Below, piece after piece: positions 49,640-60,201 of a stretch of DNA of 64,000 bases (the stretch's first letter is position 1; each line of letters begins with the position of its first letter). This DNA is from Spongilla lacustris. Taxonomy: Eukaryota > Porifera > Demospongiae > Spongillida > Spongillidae. The stretch spans positions 9,448,129 through 9,512,128 of the forward strand of contig OX442416.1 of NCBI GenBank assembly GCA_949361645.1. The letters run 5' to 3'. Below the pieces are notes generated by a model. It did not search any database. It saw only the letters and a list, made by a program, of their open reading frames with translations, and was not told the DNA's origin. Position numbers and translations under genes: made by a program.

Positions 49640-52560
49640 TATTTTTATTATTAAAATAAAAGCATCATACGGCAAATACAGCAGCAGTATTAGTTATTAC
49701 ATATCATTAGACTACATGTAAACTATGTATGTACTGTATGTACAGTTCCACTCTAAAGCTACACTCTTTAACCTGGAACGCATCTTCTAGACAGGATTGC
49801 CCTAGCTACTGACCTCACTAATGAAGTATTCAACCGCCCATAAATCTCTGTCAGGACCTTTGCCTTGGGGCAGTGCAGGGAGATTGAGAGGATGGAAGCT
49901 AGTCTAGCGAAGGTGTTCTGGGCCTCTTTACCCCAGTTCCCATACGATTCCACTGCCAGAGGAACGCAAACCCACCCTAGCTCCTGACACTTCGGGTCAT
50001 TGGAAGAGTGCTTTCGGCACTCTGCTTTGTGAGCTGCAACACCTGCTGAATTACACGCGTCATGCAAAGTGGCAGGAGTGAGTGGGGAGGTAACAGTAAC
50101 ATCGAAGGCTGCTGGCTTCGCCCTTTCCCATGCATCGACTAGCACATCAGCTGGACGGGAGTTACTCTGGACTCTTGAAAGGCCTTGACCAACCTCCACT
50201 CTTACAGATAGGTGAGCACGACGACAAAACTCTGCAAAGATGTTTCGCAGGCGATTGTGTCTGATGACAACGTCCCCACCATGTCTGCATGATACCGCAT
50301 GATGTCCGAGAGGATCCAAAGTGATATCGGGGCAGAATGGGCACACTGATTGAATAGAAGAGTTCATACCTAGCCACCACAACACTGCAATTTGGTACTC
50401 GGCTGGATCAAGATGCAAGCCCAAACCCACCGAGGGGACAACTGAAAGCCAAGAACTGGCATGAGGAGCAGAGGCAGAGAAAAGTCGTGCCTTATTGGCA
50501 GGAGAGGAAGTCATCAAGATGGACTGAAAAAGATGATCATCCAACTTCTTGCACAAGGCATGCTGGGACAGAGGAGAGGACAAAACAGACTCCACTGTGA
50601 TGACCTCTGCAGGGGACACAAGGCTGTTGAACTTCGAAATAGCGCTCAACAAGTGGCGATTACTAGCACTACCAAAACCTGAAGAAGACAATGATGAGAT
50701 GAAGGCAGCACATGAGTGGTAGGATAAAGAACGAAAGCCAAGTCCTCCAAAGCTAAGGCTAAGTTGCGCTTGCTTCCAGTGATCGTCTGCGATGTCAGCT
50801 GCTATGCAAATAGAGAAACAACGTCTTACCTCCTCATCAAAGAACTTCAGGGACTCACATGAGAGGCTAGGCGGAGTGGTTCTGGCTAAATGCACTAATT
50901 TACAATAACTACCACAAATGCGAAGAAGAGAAGCTGCAACATGAAGGTCAGCGTCAGCCACCTCTACTAGGGCAGTGAGCAGCACCTTAGCCTTGGAACA
51001 TTTCTCAGCAATGAAGTGAGAGCAATGCAAATAGTCACCTATCGGTACCCCAAGGATCTCTAAGTTAGGCAAAAGAGATGACTTCACAGCTGGTGGAAAC
51101 AAATGGTTGCCTTGGGGACTGAAAACTTCACATTTAGAGAAATTGATGACAATGCCAATATGAGGTCCCAGTTCTTCAATAAGATGCAAAGCACGTAGGA
51201 CTGCAGACCTTTTACCTGCAAGCACACCATCATCTAGGTACCATGCCTGAAGCAGAAGTTGTAAACATTCATCATCCGCATCAATGGTAGAAATGAGCTT
51301 CTGGAGAACAAGAGCAAACAGCATGGGCCCTAGCGGGTCCCCTTGTTGAACTCCAGATTGTGAACTTAAATGGCCCATGGGATGCCACAATTCTGGGTGA
51401 GAGCCATAACACCAAGACACCCAGGGCAGGATTTCAGGGAAAAAAGCTGAGCATTCATCAAGGACTGCCTGTCTAGAAACTAGGTTGAATGCATTTGTCA
51501 TGTCCACTTTAAATATGACAAAATCCTCATCCTGCATCCAATGCTCTTCAATGCAATTTCGTAAACTATGGACAATCTTCTCAGCCCCTGCCCTGCAGGC
51601 CACTCCAAACTGTAGTGGCTGGAAAAAACTTGAAATCTTCTCCTTGAGAGAGGCACAAATGCACTTTCCAGCCAATCTTCTCAGGGATTCTCCCACAACG
51701 ATTGGTCTGATATCTGGAGGAGAACCTTCCTTGTCCTTGTTTAGGGCTATTAGCCTACCACCAGCCATGAATTTAGATACTGCTTGAGGAGCCTTTCCTG
51801 ACACTAAGAGGTTCACCACATCTCTAAGGGAGGAAGTGATTGGAGTTTGGAGTGGGACAGATATTACATCCAAGAGATGTTGGATACGAAGACCAGATGG
51901 CCCTGCCGCCGTGTCTTTGGGGAAGGATCTCAAGACTGCTCCAATGTCAAAGTTTGGATCAAGTGAAATAGAGCCTGCAAGAACGCTTGGAATGATGGGA
52001 ATTTCAGATGCTGGATTCTTGGCCTTCAATAACTGCCAGGTTGCATCATTATTAGGCGCAATGCCACTGGACAGCAGGGTCCGGCAAGCTTTTCCCAACA
52101 TTCCACATCTACCAAAGGATACAGCCATGTCAACTGGTTTGCTTTGAGAGTTTTGATTCTTAGCAGATCCATCCCTCAGCTCATTAGCCCGACCTTTAGC
52201 CATATTCCAGAGACAAGTCAAGTCATTGTTGGCCCACAGGTTGCACAGGAAATCTATTGGCTGCAGCTTTTCGTGGCGTCCACCACGCTTTGTGGAAGGC
52301 AGAACACACTTAGGGAGCATAAATAATTTGAGCCATGCTTCCTCCGAATTTTCCTTTATGACACACCTCAAAGCTGATGACAGTGCTTTGGCAAAGGCTG
52401 GTCTTGACTTAGACGGAATGAACCGTAATGTAGGGAGATTTAATTGGCAGACTTCTTCAAAGGTGGGAAGGGTCACAGATGGTTGAGTGTTGAAGGACAA
52501 ACCATTGGAATTTAAAGGTTCGTTTGCTATCTGAGGTAGTGTGATATTATTATTATTATT
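49640..52560 (-). mobile_element. RLE non-LTR retrotransposon, longest open copy (family 1)
   Basis: Element extent from the 3' AAT tail (about 49640-49660) to the 5' junction with an AAT run (about 52546-52560). The single open frame is described separately. The 3' UTR of about 110 bases is near-identical to that of the copy at 28150-28673. No poly-A tail: the element ends in AAT repeats, as do its relatives here. Insertion into or priming from (TAA)n is known for some endonuclease-bearing elements such as Dong (R4 clade); whether this family belongs there is not determined. Confidence 0.85.
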
Positions 52561-52575
52561 ATACATATACATCAT
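49768..52575 (-). CDS. Retrotransposon polyprotein: reverse transcriptase plus restriction-like endonuclease
   Basis: One uninterrupted frame of 935 codons. Residues 6-10 are Asn encoded by the flanking AAT repeat, so the available ATG belongs to target DNA and the element itself may lack its true 5' end. RT motifs in order: AAGPSGLRIQHLLD (223-236), KVDMTNAFN (motif A, D358), GVQQGDPLGP (408-417), YLDDG (motif C, D448/D449), GPHIGIVINFSKCE. A CPFCPDITLDPLGHHAVSC knuckle (C745, C748, H758/H759, C763) precedes a PD-(D/E)XK-type core RPADVLVDAW...AFDVTV (D810, D825). Such proteins nick the target and prime reverse transcription on it. All visible catalytic residues are intact. No zinc-finger N-terminus is seen, which may mean 5' truncation. 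Confidence 0.9.
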   Translation of the reverse strand: MMYMYNNNNNITLPQIANEPLNSNGLSFNTQPSVTLPTFEEVCQLNLPTLRFIPSKSRPAFAKALSSALRCVIKENSEEAWLKLFMLPKCVLPSTKRGGRHEKLQPIDFLCNLWANNDLTCLWNMAKGRANELRDGSAKNQNSQSKPVDMAVSFGRCGMLGKACRTLLSSGIAPNNDATWQLLKAKNPASEIPIIPSVLAGSISLDPNFDIGAVLRSFPKDTAAGPSGLRIQHLLDVISVPLQTPITSSLRDVVNLLVSGKAPQAVSKFMAGGRLIALNKDKEGSPPDIRPIVVGESLRRLAGKCICASLKEKISSFFQPLQFGVACRAGAEKIVHSLRNCIEEHWMQDEDFVIFKVDMTNAFNLVSRQAVLDECSAFFPEILPWVSWCYGSHPELWHPMGHLSSQSGVQQGDPLGPMLFALVLQKLISTIDADDECLQLLLQAWYLDDGVLAGKRSAVLRALHLIEELGPHIGIVINFSKCEVFSPQGNHLFPPAVKSSLLPNLEILGVPIGDYLHCSHFIAEKCSKAKVLLTALVEVADADLHVAASLLRICGSYCKLVHLARTTPPSLSCESLKFFDEEVRRCFSICIAADIADDHWKQAQLSLSFGGLGFRSLSYHSCAAFISSLSSSGFGSASNRHLLSAISKFNSLVSPAEVITVESVLSSPLSQHALCKKLDDHLFQSILMTSSPANKARLFSASAPHASSWLSVVPSVGLGLHLDPAEYQIAVLWWLGMNSSIQSVCPFCPDITLDPLGHHAVSCRHGGDVVIRHNRLRNIFAEFCRRAHLSVRVEVGQGLSRVQSNSRPADVLVDAWERAKPAAFDVTVTSPLTPATLHDACNSAGVAAHKAECRKHSSNDPKCQELGWVCVPLAVESYGNWGKEAQNTFARLASILSISLHCPKAKVLTEIYGRLNTSLVRSVARAILSRRCVPG

Positions 52576-52590
52576 ATCAATATAACATGA

Positions 52591-52628
<38 letters not shown>

Positions 52629-52659
52629 TATATGTAACTTTATATTTTTTATTATTATT

Positions 52660-53690
52660 ATTATTATTATATGGCTAACAACAACACAACCTAACATATA
52701 CAATGTACTGGCACACTAACACACTCGATCACTCACACACAGAACTAAAAGTCATCTAAACCATCAAAGGAACTTAATGTTCCCAAGACGGAGGTGGAAT
52801 TTCCTCTCTGGATTGCCACAGAAAGGCGCTGGAGTAAGAATTGGTAGGATTGTGAGTCTCCAGTGGTTTTGTGCAGACGATGGCCAAGGTCCTTAAGAAA
52901 GGACAATGTTTCAGCACCAAACACACCAAGAGACTCACATGCTATGGGAACAAAGAAGTATTTAGCTCCAAGAGAGGAATACTTCTTCCTCTTTTGAGAT
53001 TCAGCCTCTGCTGCTACCAATCCTGGGCCTCTTTCAGCAGTGGAGAGATATGATGGTGCCAAGGTGTCTCTGCATGTAGCATCCCACACAAGGAGTTTCC
53101 CCTCTTTCCAGGGAACCATTGAAATTCCATCTGGCCTTTTACCATCAGATCTAGCTACTCCAGAAGGCTCCAAACGAGCAGGTATTTTTGCAGCTGACAG
53201 TGCTCTGTGGATGATGTCGTTTAAGCTAGAATGCCTGGAGTGGCGACCTTCACTCCATCTACAGCTAAGGCCATGAGTAGCAAGGTCATTCACGTGAGAA
53301 CCACAATGGCGACAAGTGTGTGAATGGCACAAGGGAACACCAAGTCTGAGCCCAACTGCAATTCGGATGGTGGAGTTATCCATTCTCAGGCCTATGGAGG
53401 ATATAGGGAATGCGTTTAGCCATTTTCCTGACTCTGGTGTGGATGCAGCAAGAAGACGAGCACGGGAAGATGGACTATCAGCACTGGCCAGCAGACCTTG
53501 AGCTACCAACTGCATTTTTGGTAGATCCCAAGCTTTTTGAAAACAAGAAGCAGGAGGTACAGGTGGGGCTGTGTTGTTTCCTTGGGACCAGTGGGAAAGT
53601 GCAGACTCAACATCAGGGATGGAGGCATTGTGCAGAGATGCAGGGAGCATGCTCTTCAATGTATCAGAGGTGCCAGCAGCTGACTACCTA
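52660..53690 (-). pseudogene. 5'-truncated RLE retrotransposon, family 2
   Basis: An intact minus-strand frame to 52745 (from at least 53659) encodes about 305 residues of C-terminal sequence: RLLAASTPESGKWLNAFPIS, a CRHCGSHVNDLATHGLSC knuckle, then an endonuclease-like RPDGISMVPWKEGKLLVWDA with D...D spacing, and SLGAKYFFVPIACESLGVFG. RT is missing. The 3' UTR runs into (ATT)n at about 52651-52672. The sequence is clearly distinct from family 1, yet it uses the same microsatellite context. Confidence 0.88.
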
Positions 53691-53935
53691 ATCTAAACAG
53701 TTTACATGTCCGAGGCATAGCATACCAGTGGCATTTGCTTTAAATAGACTTAAATTTAGCCTGCCATACTGGCTATTGAGGACAGCTGCCTTTGCCTTGT
53801 TGGAATTGGTTGCTAGGCGAGAGGCCAGACACGACAATGACTCCATGGCTTCAGCACCCCAAGCACCATAAGCTTCAACAACCATGGGGACACAGACCCA
53901 CTCAAGCTCCCTGCACTTTCTTAATATTAGTAAAA
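53688..53935 (-). pseudogene. 5'-truncated RLE retrotransposon copy I (family 1)
   Basis: About 75 codons at the C-terminus, KCRELEWVCVPMVVEAYGAW through YGRLNLSLFKANATGMLCL, ending just left of the family 2 copy. The copy stops abruptly at a TTAATATTAG-like AT-rich boundary. Confidence 0.8.
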
Positions 53936-54084
53936 GTAGATTGAATGAATGAATGATACACACACAAGCATTTTATATTACATATGCACTAACATGTACG
54001 TATAAGATATAATATATTCATAATCGTACATGTAGTGATTAATTGCATGATCACATGCTCTTATACAGGACCAGAGGTATTTCA

Positions 54085-55128
54085 ATGAATTGCACTACCA
54101 TCACCGAGCTTCAAACACTGACAATTACCATGGTGCAAACAGGAACATTACTTTTGGCATTTATTGGAAATGCACTTTCGATGTTCTTGACTGGATATTT
54201 TTACTGTTGCAGAACTATATCAGTCGAGCGTACAGAGCGACTTTTCGTATACATCACCTTCTTTACAACATTGAGTACTTTTATCCAAACTTTTCAGTGG
54301 GTCTCATACTTTAATGGTGGTGTGGCCAACATCAGCTGTACAATCGTTGCAATGCTTAACTTATACTCCACTGTGGCTACTGTTTTAATAACAAGCTGTG
54401 TTGGAGCACATCTGCTAATTTTGCTTTGGCAGCCAAAATGTCTGAAAGTTATCAATGAGGCTAAAGTACGAATATACAAGCAACTTGAGTGGGCATACCT
54501 TTCGGTCTCTGCTTTCCTACCAATTTTTTTCCTACCATGGCCATTCATTAATAATCGATATGGTGATACTGGTGCATACTGCTGGATCAAGTCAATGACA
54601 GATGATTGCAGGCCTGCATATGATGGCATTGCCGAACAGATAGTGATGTGGTACGCATTGGCATTTGCAGTGTTTGTGTTTACATCTATAGTGGTGGTGG
54701 TTGTTATGGTGGTGGTTTGCATTTATGCGAAGAAAAAAGGGGATGCAAACATTTATACTATAATTGGCTACTTACTACTCAGTGTTGTTACTGGGCTGTT
54801 TTTCGTTTCTCTACGCATCATTGACTGGGCAGGTGGCACAACATATCCGATTCGTCTAGCTCAGGCTAGTATTATTTCATTTGATTATCTTGTGCGAAGC
54901 TTGGTGTTCATTGTGAGAACAGCAGTTAGTTGTTCCATGTTCAGGAAGTCTACACCGAAGGTGAAATGTAATGAAATAACACGTCATGTTGCTGAGAGAA
55001 GTCCAAGTGCGCCGCCATCTCATACACTGTTTGTACCGCTGCATGAGGATGACCTGGATTCCTTGGGTTCACATGCACCCTACGAGAGATTCATATGTAT
55101 TACAGCGAGTAGCGGCAAAACAATTTAG
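54085..55128 (+). CDS. Seven-transmembrane receptor, GPCR-like, single exon
   Basis: A single open frame of 347 residues with seven hydrophobic segments, roughly at 12-38, 50-75, 83-112, 130-155, 185-215, 226-248 and 260-285. There is a short N-terminus with NCT, a conserved Cys before TM3 (NISC), and a second extracellular loop reading RYGDTGAYCWI. That loop pattern recalls cAMP-receptor-like and related family members, including GPR157-like proteins. The C-terminal tail (about 60 residues) is Ser/Pro-rich. The likely role is plasma-membrane signalling through G proteins; the ligand is unknown. The ATG at 54085 is chosen because upstream in-frame codons (a TTG and an ATG near 54055) place a CTTATACAG acceptor-like sequence inside the frame. 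A spliced upstream exon therefore cannot be excluded. Confidence 0.8.
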   Translation: MNCTTITELQTLTITMVQTGTLLLAFIGNALSMFLTGYFYCCRTISVERTERLFVYITFFTTLSTFIQTFQWVSYFNGGVANISCTIVAMLNLYSTVATVLITSCVGAHLLILLWQPKCLKVINEAKVRIYKQLEWAYLSVSAFLPIFFLPWPFINNRYGDTGAYCWIKSMTDDCRPAYDGIAEQIVMWYALAFAVFVFTSIVVVVVMVVVCIYAKKKGDANIYTIIGYLLLSVVTGLFFVSLRIIDWAGGTTYPIRLAQASIISFDYLVRSLVFIVRTAVSCSMFRKSTPKVKCNEITRHVAERSPSAPPSHTLFVPLHEDDLDSLGSHAPYERFICITASSGKTI

Positions 55129-56395
55129 TGTGCTGTATATGAATGCCTAAAAAAAAAATTAAGTATAGCAGAATAATAACTTTTAAAATGAGTTCATGCA
55201 TGATATTTTCACACATATAATTCTTAACTGAATCTTATTTTAAACAGTCTTCATTATGCAATTAATTGAGAAAGTTGGTATGGTATATAGAATTTGGGTG
55301 TAAAATGTATTGAAGGGAGTGTCACTCAACGGATGGTCCCCCCCCCCCCCTCCCCCCAATGATTGGTCCCCCCGGACCATCCATGGCGCCATAGATGGTC
55401 TCCCTCTGCTACAGATGGTCCGCCCCCCGATTAGATTGGTGGGGGCATTTTTAGCGATACTGATAAAACAAGCATCCACTTATCATGCATGCATGCGTTG
55501 TGCATAAATGATGCGCGAAGCGAAGCAAGCTATCGCATACTAATTGTATGCTACATAATTAGTGAGCTATATTTGGCAGGGGGGAGCCGCCCTGCGACTT
55601 CATATAATAAACGATGCATTTTACACTACGCGCTTTACGGTTTTACCCTTAATTCTCTATACACCCCCAAGGAGTTTGTTTCGTTAAGAATCCTTCCGTA
55701 CCTCTGCTTTGCATGTTTGTTGCTTAATACCTTCGCCGCATTGCATGTAACACGATCGCCAACTAGGAAAGGCATCGCGGTTTGAACACAAAAAAAGGCA
55801 ATGTTCGCCGCCAAACAGCGCGCGCGATAAAAGCTGCCCTGTTTGCTACGCTCCTCTGGTTTAACCCTTTGACGTAACCGGAAGTTGTTACAATAATTAC
55901 GCTATACGCCAGAGCTGTAAATTGAATTTTATTATTGGAGCGTATCATTCGCGCCTTGGGCCTTTTTGTCTAAACGGCGCGTACAATCGAGTTAATCTTC
56001 TCCGTGTGAGTCAGAAAGGGGTTCTACTATCCCGATTGTGGTGTTTGAACTCATTCCGTACGATTTTCGTAATGCTTGGAACGTCGAGTTCATGTCGCTT
56101 CAAACGGTCGAGAATTGGCAGCTCTGCTAAGGTAATCAGGACGACTATATTGTCACGGTCGGACTTGCTCTGACTTGTTTTGTGTTCCTATATGCGTTAG
56201 ACTTTTAATATTAGCGGTTGACCACTTCAGCCATACTCACTAACATACCAGCTGTTCGAGACGATGCGCATCAAATGGAAACGAAGAGAAAGCACATCGC
56301 GAAAGGAATAGTAAGTTGTATATGAAGTGTTACAAATCGTACGGTTGTTATTTTACCTACCATTGTAATCTATAGGGTAAAAATAATAGTGAAGT
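55129..56395. other. Intergenic, no gene recognised
   Basis: Near 55318-55440 is a C-rich block with repeated GGTCC/GATGGTC words (ATGGTCCCCCC, GATGGTCTCC, GATGGTCCGCC) reminiscent of transposon subterminal repeats, but no matching partner end was found. No gene is supported. Confidence 0.4.
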
Positions 56396-56459
56396 AGGGA
56401 AGGTACCTGAGTATGGGTGTGGTGTGAGGAGGGACGATGGGAGTGGTGTTAGTTTGAGC

Positions 56460-58800
56460 ATAGTTGAGATGCAAGGGGAGAACTTGGTTGTTACGCAAGG
56501 GTGGAATATGGTTCTGGCGCACGGGGTGAACATCGTTCTGGTGCAAGGGGGGAATATGGTTGTGATGCAAGGGGTGAATATGGTTCTGGTGCAAGGGTAT
56601 GGTTGTGATGCAAGGGGTGAACATGGTTCTGGTGCAAGGGTGAAACATGCTTGTGATGCAAGGGGTGAACATGGTTCAAGGGGTGAACATGGTTCTCACA
56701 CAAGGGGTGAACATGGTTCTGGTGCAAGAGTGGAATATGGTTGTGATGCAAGGGGGGAATATGGTTCTGGTGCAAGGGGTGAACATGGTGCTGGCACAAG
56801 GGGTGAACATGGTTCTGGTGCAAGGGGTAAACATGGTGCTGGCACAAGGGGTGAACATGGTTCTCGCGCAAGGGCTGAACATGTTTCTGGTGCAAGGGGG
56901 GTATATGATTGTGATGCGAGGGGTGAACATGGTTCTGGCGCAAGGGTGGAATATGGTTGTGATGCAAGGGGTGAACATGGATCTGGTGCAAGGGGGGAAT
57001 ATGGTTGTGATGCAAGGGGGGAATATGGTTCTGGCGCAAGGGGTGAACATGGTTCTGGTGCAAGGGGTTCTGGTGCAAGGGTGGAATATGCTTGTGATGC
57101 AAGGGGGGAATATGGTTCTGGTGCAAGGGTGGAATATGCTTGTGATGCAAGGGGTGAACATGGTTCTGGTTCAAGGGGTGAACATGATGCTGGCACAAGG
57201 GGTAAACATGGTGCTGGCACAAGGGGTGAACATGGTGCTGGCACAAGGGGTGAACATGGTGCTGGCACAAGGGGTGAACATGGTGCTGGCACAAGGGGTG
57301 AACATGGTGCTGGCACAAGGGGTGAACATGGTGCTGGCACAAGGGGTAAACATGGTGCTGGCACAAGGGGTGAACATGGTGCTGGCACAAGGGGTGAACA
57401 TGGTGCTGGCACAAGGGGTGAACATGGTGCTGGCACAAGGGGTGAACATGGTGCTGGCACAAGGGGTGAACATGGTTCTGGTGCAAGGGGTGAACATGGT
57501 GCTGGCACAAGGGGTGAACATGGTGCTGGCACAAGGGGTGAACATGGTTCTGGTGCAAGGGGTTCTGGTGCAAGGGTGGAATATGCTTGTGATGCAAGGG
57601 GGGAATATGGTGCTGGCACAAGGGGTGAACATGGTGCTGGCACAAGGGGTGAACATGGTTCTGGTGCAAGGGGTGAACATGGTGCTGGCACAAGGGGTGA
57701 ACATGGTGCTGGCACAAGGGGTGAACATGGTGCTGGCACAAGGGGTGAACATGGTTCTGGTGCAAGGGGTAAACATGGTGCTGGCACAAGGGGTGAACAT
57801 GGTTCAAGGGGTGAACATGTTTCTGGTGCAAGGGGGGTATATGGTTGTGATGCGAGGGGTGAACATAGTTCTGGCGCAAGGGTGGAATATGGTTGTGATG
57901 CAAGGGGGGAATATGGTTCTGGCACAAGGGGGGAATACGGTTCTGGCGCAAGGGGTGAACATGGTTCTGGTGCAAGGGGGGAATATGCTTGTGATGCAAG
58001 GAGTGAACATGGTTCTGGTGCAAGGGTGGAATATGGTTGTGATGCAAGGGGGGAATATGGTTTAGGTGCAAGGGGTGAACATGGTGCTGGCACAAGGGGT
58101 GAACATGGTGCTGGCACAAGGGGTGAACATGGTGCTGGCACAAGGGGTGAACATGGTGCTGGCACAAGGGGTAAACATGGTGTTGGCGCAAGGGGTGATC
58201 ATGGTGCTGGCACAAGGGGTGAACATGATTCTCGCGCAAGGGGTGAACATGTTTCTGGTGCAAGGGGGGAATATGGTTGTGATGCAAGGGGGGAATATGG
58301 TTTAGGTGCAAGGGGTGAACATGGTGCTGGCACAAGGGGTGAACATGGTGCTGGCACAAAGGGTAAACATGGTGCTGGCGCAAGGGGTGAACATGGTGCT
58401 GGCACAAGGGGTAAACATGGTGCTGGCGCAAGGGGTGAACATGGTGCTGGCACAAAGGGTAAACATGGTGCTGGCGCAAGGGGTGAACATGGTGCTGGCA
58501 CAAGGGGTAAACATGGTTCTCGCGCAAGGGGTGAACATGTTTCTGGTGCAAGGGGGGAGTATGGTTGTGATGCAAGGGGGGAATATGGTTTAGGTGCAAG
58601 GGGTGAACATGGTGCTGGCACAAGGGGTGAACATGGTGCTGGCACAAAGGGTAAACATGGTGCTGGCGCAAGGGGTGAACATGGTGCTGGCACAAGGGGT
58701 AAACATGGTTCTCGCGCAAGGGGTAAACATGTTTCTGGTGCAAGGGGGGAATATGGTTGTGATGCAAGGGGTGAACATGGTTCTGGTGCAAGGAGGTAAC
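56460..58800. repeat. 2.3-kb minisatellite with 24-bp unit
   Basis: About 95 units of GGTGAACATGGTGCTGGCACAAGG, with variants such as GGGGAATATGGTTGTGATGCAAGG, run head to tail; higher-order blocks recur near 58060-58310, 58310-58590 and 58590-58740. Because 24 is a multiple of three and most units lack stops in several frames, very long open frames occur on both strands: a plus-strand 791-codon frame of GEHGAGTR repeats and a minus-strand 798-codon frame of HVHPLCQH repeats. No start context, splice site or unique coding flank supports translation. Confidence 0.95.
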
Positions 58801-58899
58801 ATGGGTGTGATGTAAGGAGGGATGATGGGTGTGGTTTGAGTAGGGAACATGGGTATTATGTAAGAATGGCACATGGATGTGATGCAAGGGAACATACTA

Positions 58900-60201
58900 T
58901 ATGGTACAGTACTAGGCCCATCTCAATTGTTATTGCAATAAATTTTCTCACTTCTGCAGCATCATGAGGTACCTGCTTCCACATTGATGCAGGCGTGGGA
59001 CTTCAATTTCTCAAGATTTGTTTGCTCTGCAATACCTGGCAGCATTTCATCGTTGAGCTTGAAGAAGTCAAGCACAGAACAGTGCATGCAGGCCCTTGTG
59101 GTGTATCATATGATGTGGTTGTGTGGGTTGTACATGTATATGTACATGTAGGTGGGGTGTAGCTGTGTGGTGGGTGTGGGCTGCAGTCATCGAATTATCT
59201 CATCGCATGCGATTAGGTAGGTCTTCACAGGATTCCATGTTCACATGATATGTACCCTCCAAATTAATCGTCGCTCAACTCTTCATCGTTCATAGGGTCG
59301 TTGAGCATACTAATTTCATCCGCTATGTTGAATGAAGCGCGCTTACTCGTCTGCTCGTTCGAAGGACCAACGAACCGTAGCAGCTGGCTTTACGCGCTTG
59401 CTAACGATGGAGATGACTATTGGTAACCATGTTCGGACGAAATCCTGTAGCGCTTTTAGCTAGATGCGTAAAACTAGCGCATGAACAATTAAGCGCCATC
59501 CGCAAATGTATATAAATATGCCCGTGGCGGTCTATCTAGACGGGCATATATATATGCCCGTGGCGGGCAAAGGGTTAAAATGCAACCATTTTAGAAGAGT
59601 TTAAAGCTGCATGCCATGCACACAGCGCATGCACAATAAAAATAATAATAATAAAAACGCACTGGCGTCACAAACTCGTCACGAGTGTTTTATCGTTCTA
59701 AAAGTTCAGTGATTTAAATGACTTAAGTCACGATCCGTCAATCTATATATTATATGAGTAAACATCTGCTAGCTGCAGCTGCGCATGCCTCTCGCTTCTT
59801 TGAGATACATGTATGACCGCATTTACACTAATTTTTATTATGTATGTACTAGTAAGTAAAGTTCTAACTGTTTTCTATTGTACAGTGCACGCGTGAACCG
59901 CTGTAAAGGATTCAACGTAGCTACGCCATTTGTCGCTGAACGGCAACGTCCACCCGAAGGGCCGGAGACCTATATATTTCTCAGTGCGCATGAGCAGAAA
60001 GCACGTTTTATGATCAGTGGTGACGATAGCCTCGTCCCCAGGCCCTATTTTATATTAAAGTTAGCGGGGATAAAAAATAGGGCCTGGTATCCATTGTCAA
60101 GGTCTTGGTGCGCATGCGCTAGCCATTCTCCAGAATCTGGAGATTCGTGCACTGTTGTAATTTGGTTTGTAATCCTTCCGTATACCTAGTCTAATCGAGT
60201 G
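58900..60201. other. Intergenic upstream of RecQ-like gene
   Basis: No gene is recognised. A hairpin at 60036-60088 (CCAGGCCCTATTTTATA facing AAAATAGGGCCTGG) and a palindrome-rich ATATGCCCGTGGCGG repeat (59515-59570) are present. The RecQ-like promoter should lie in this stretch. Confidence 0.4.
60036..60088. repeat. Short hairpin upstream of RecQ-like gene
   Basis: CCAGGCCCTATTTTATA and its inverse AAAATAGGGCCTGG enclose about 22 bases. It could be a MITE remnant or structured transcript leader. Confidence 0.7.
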
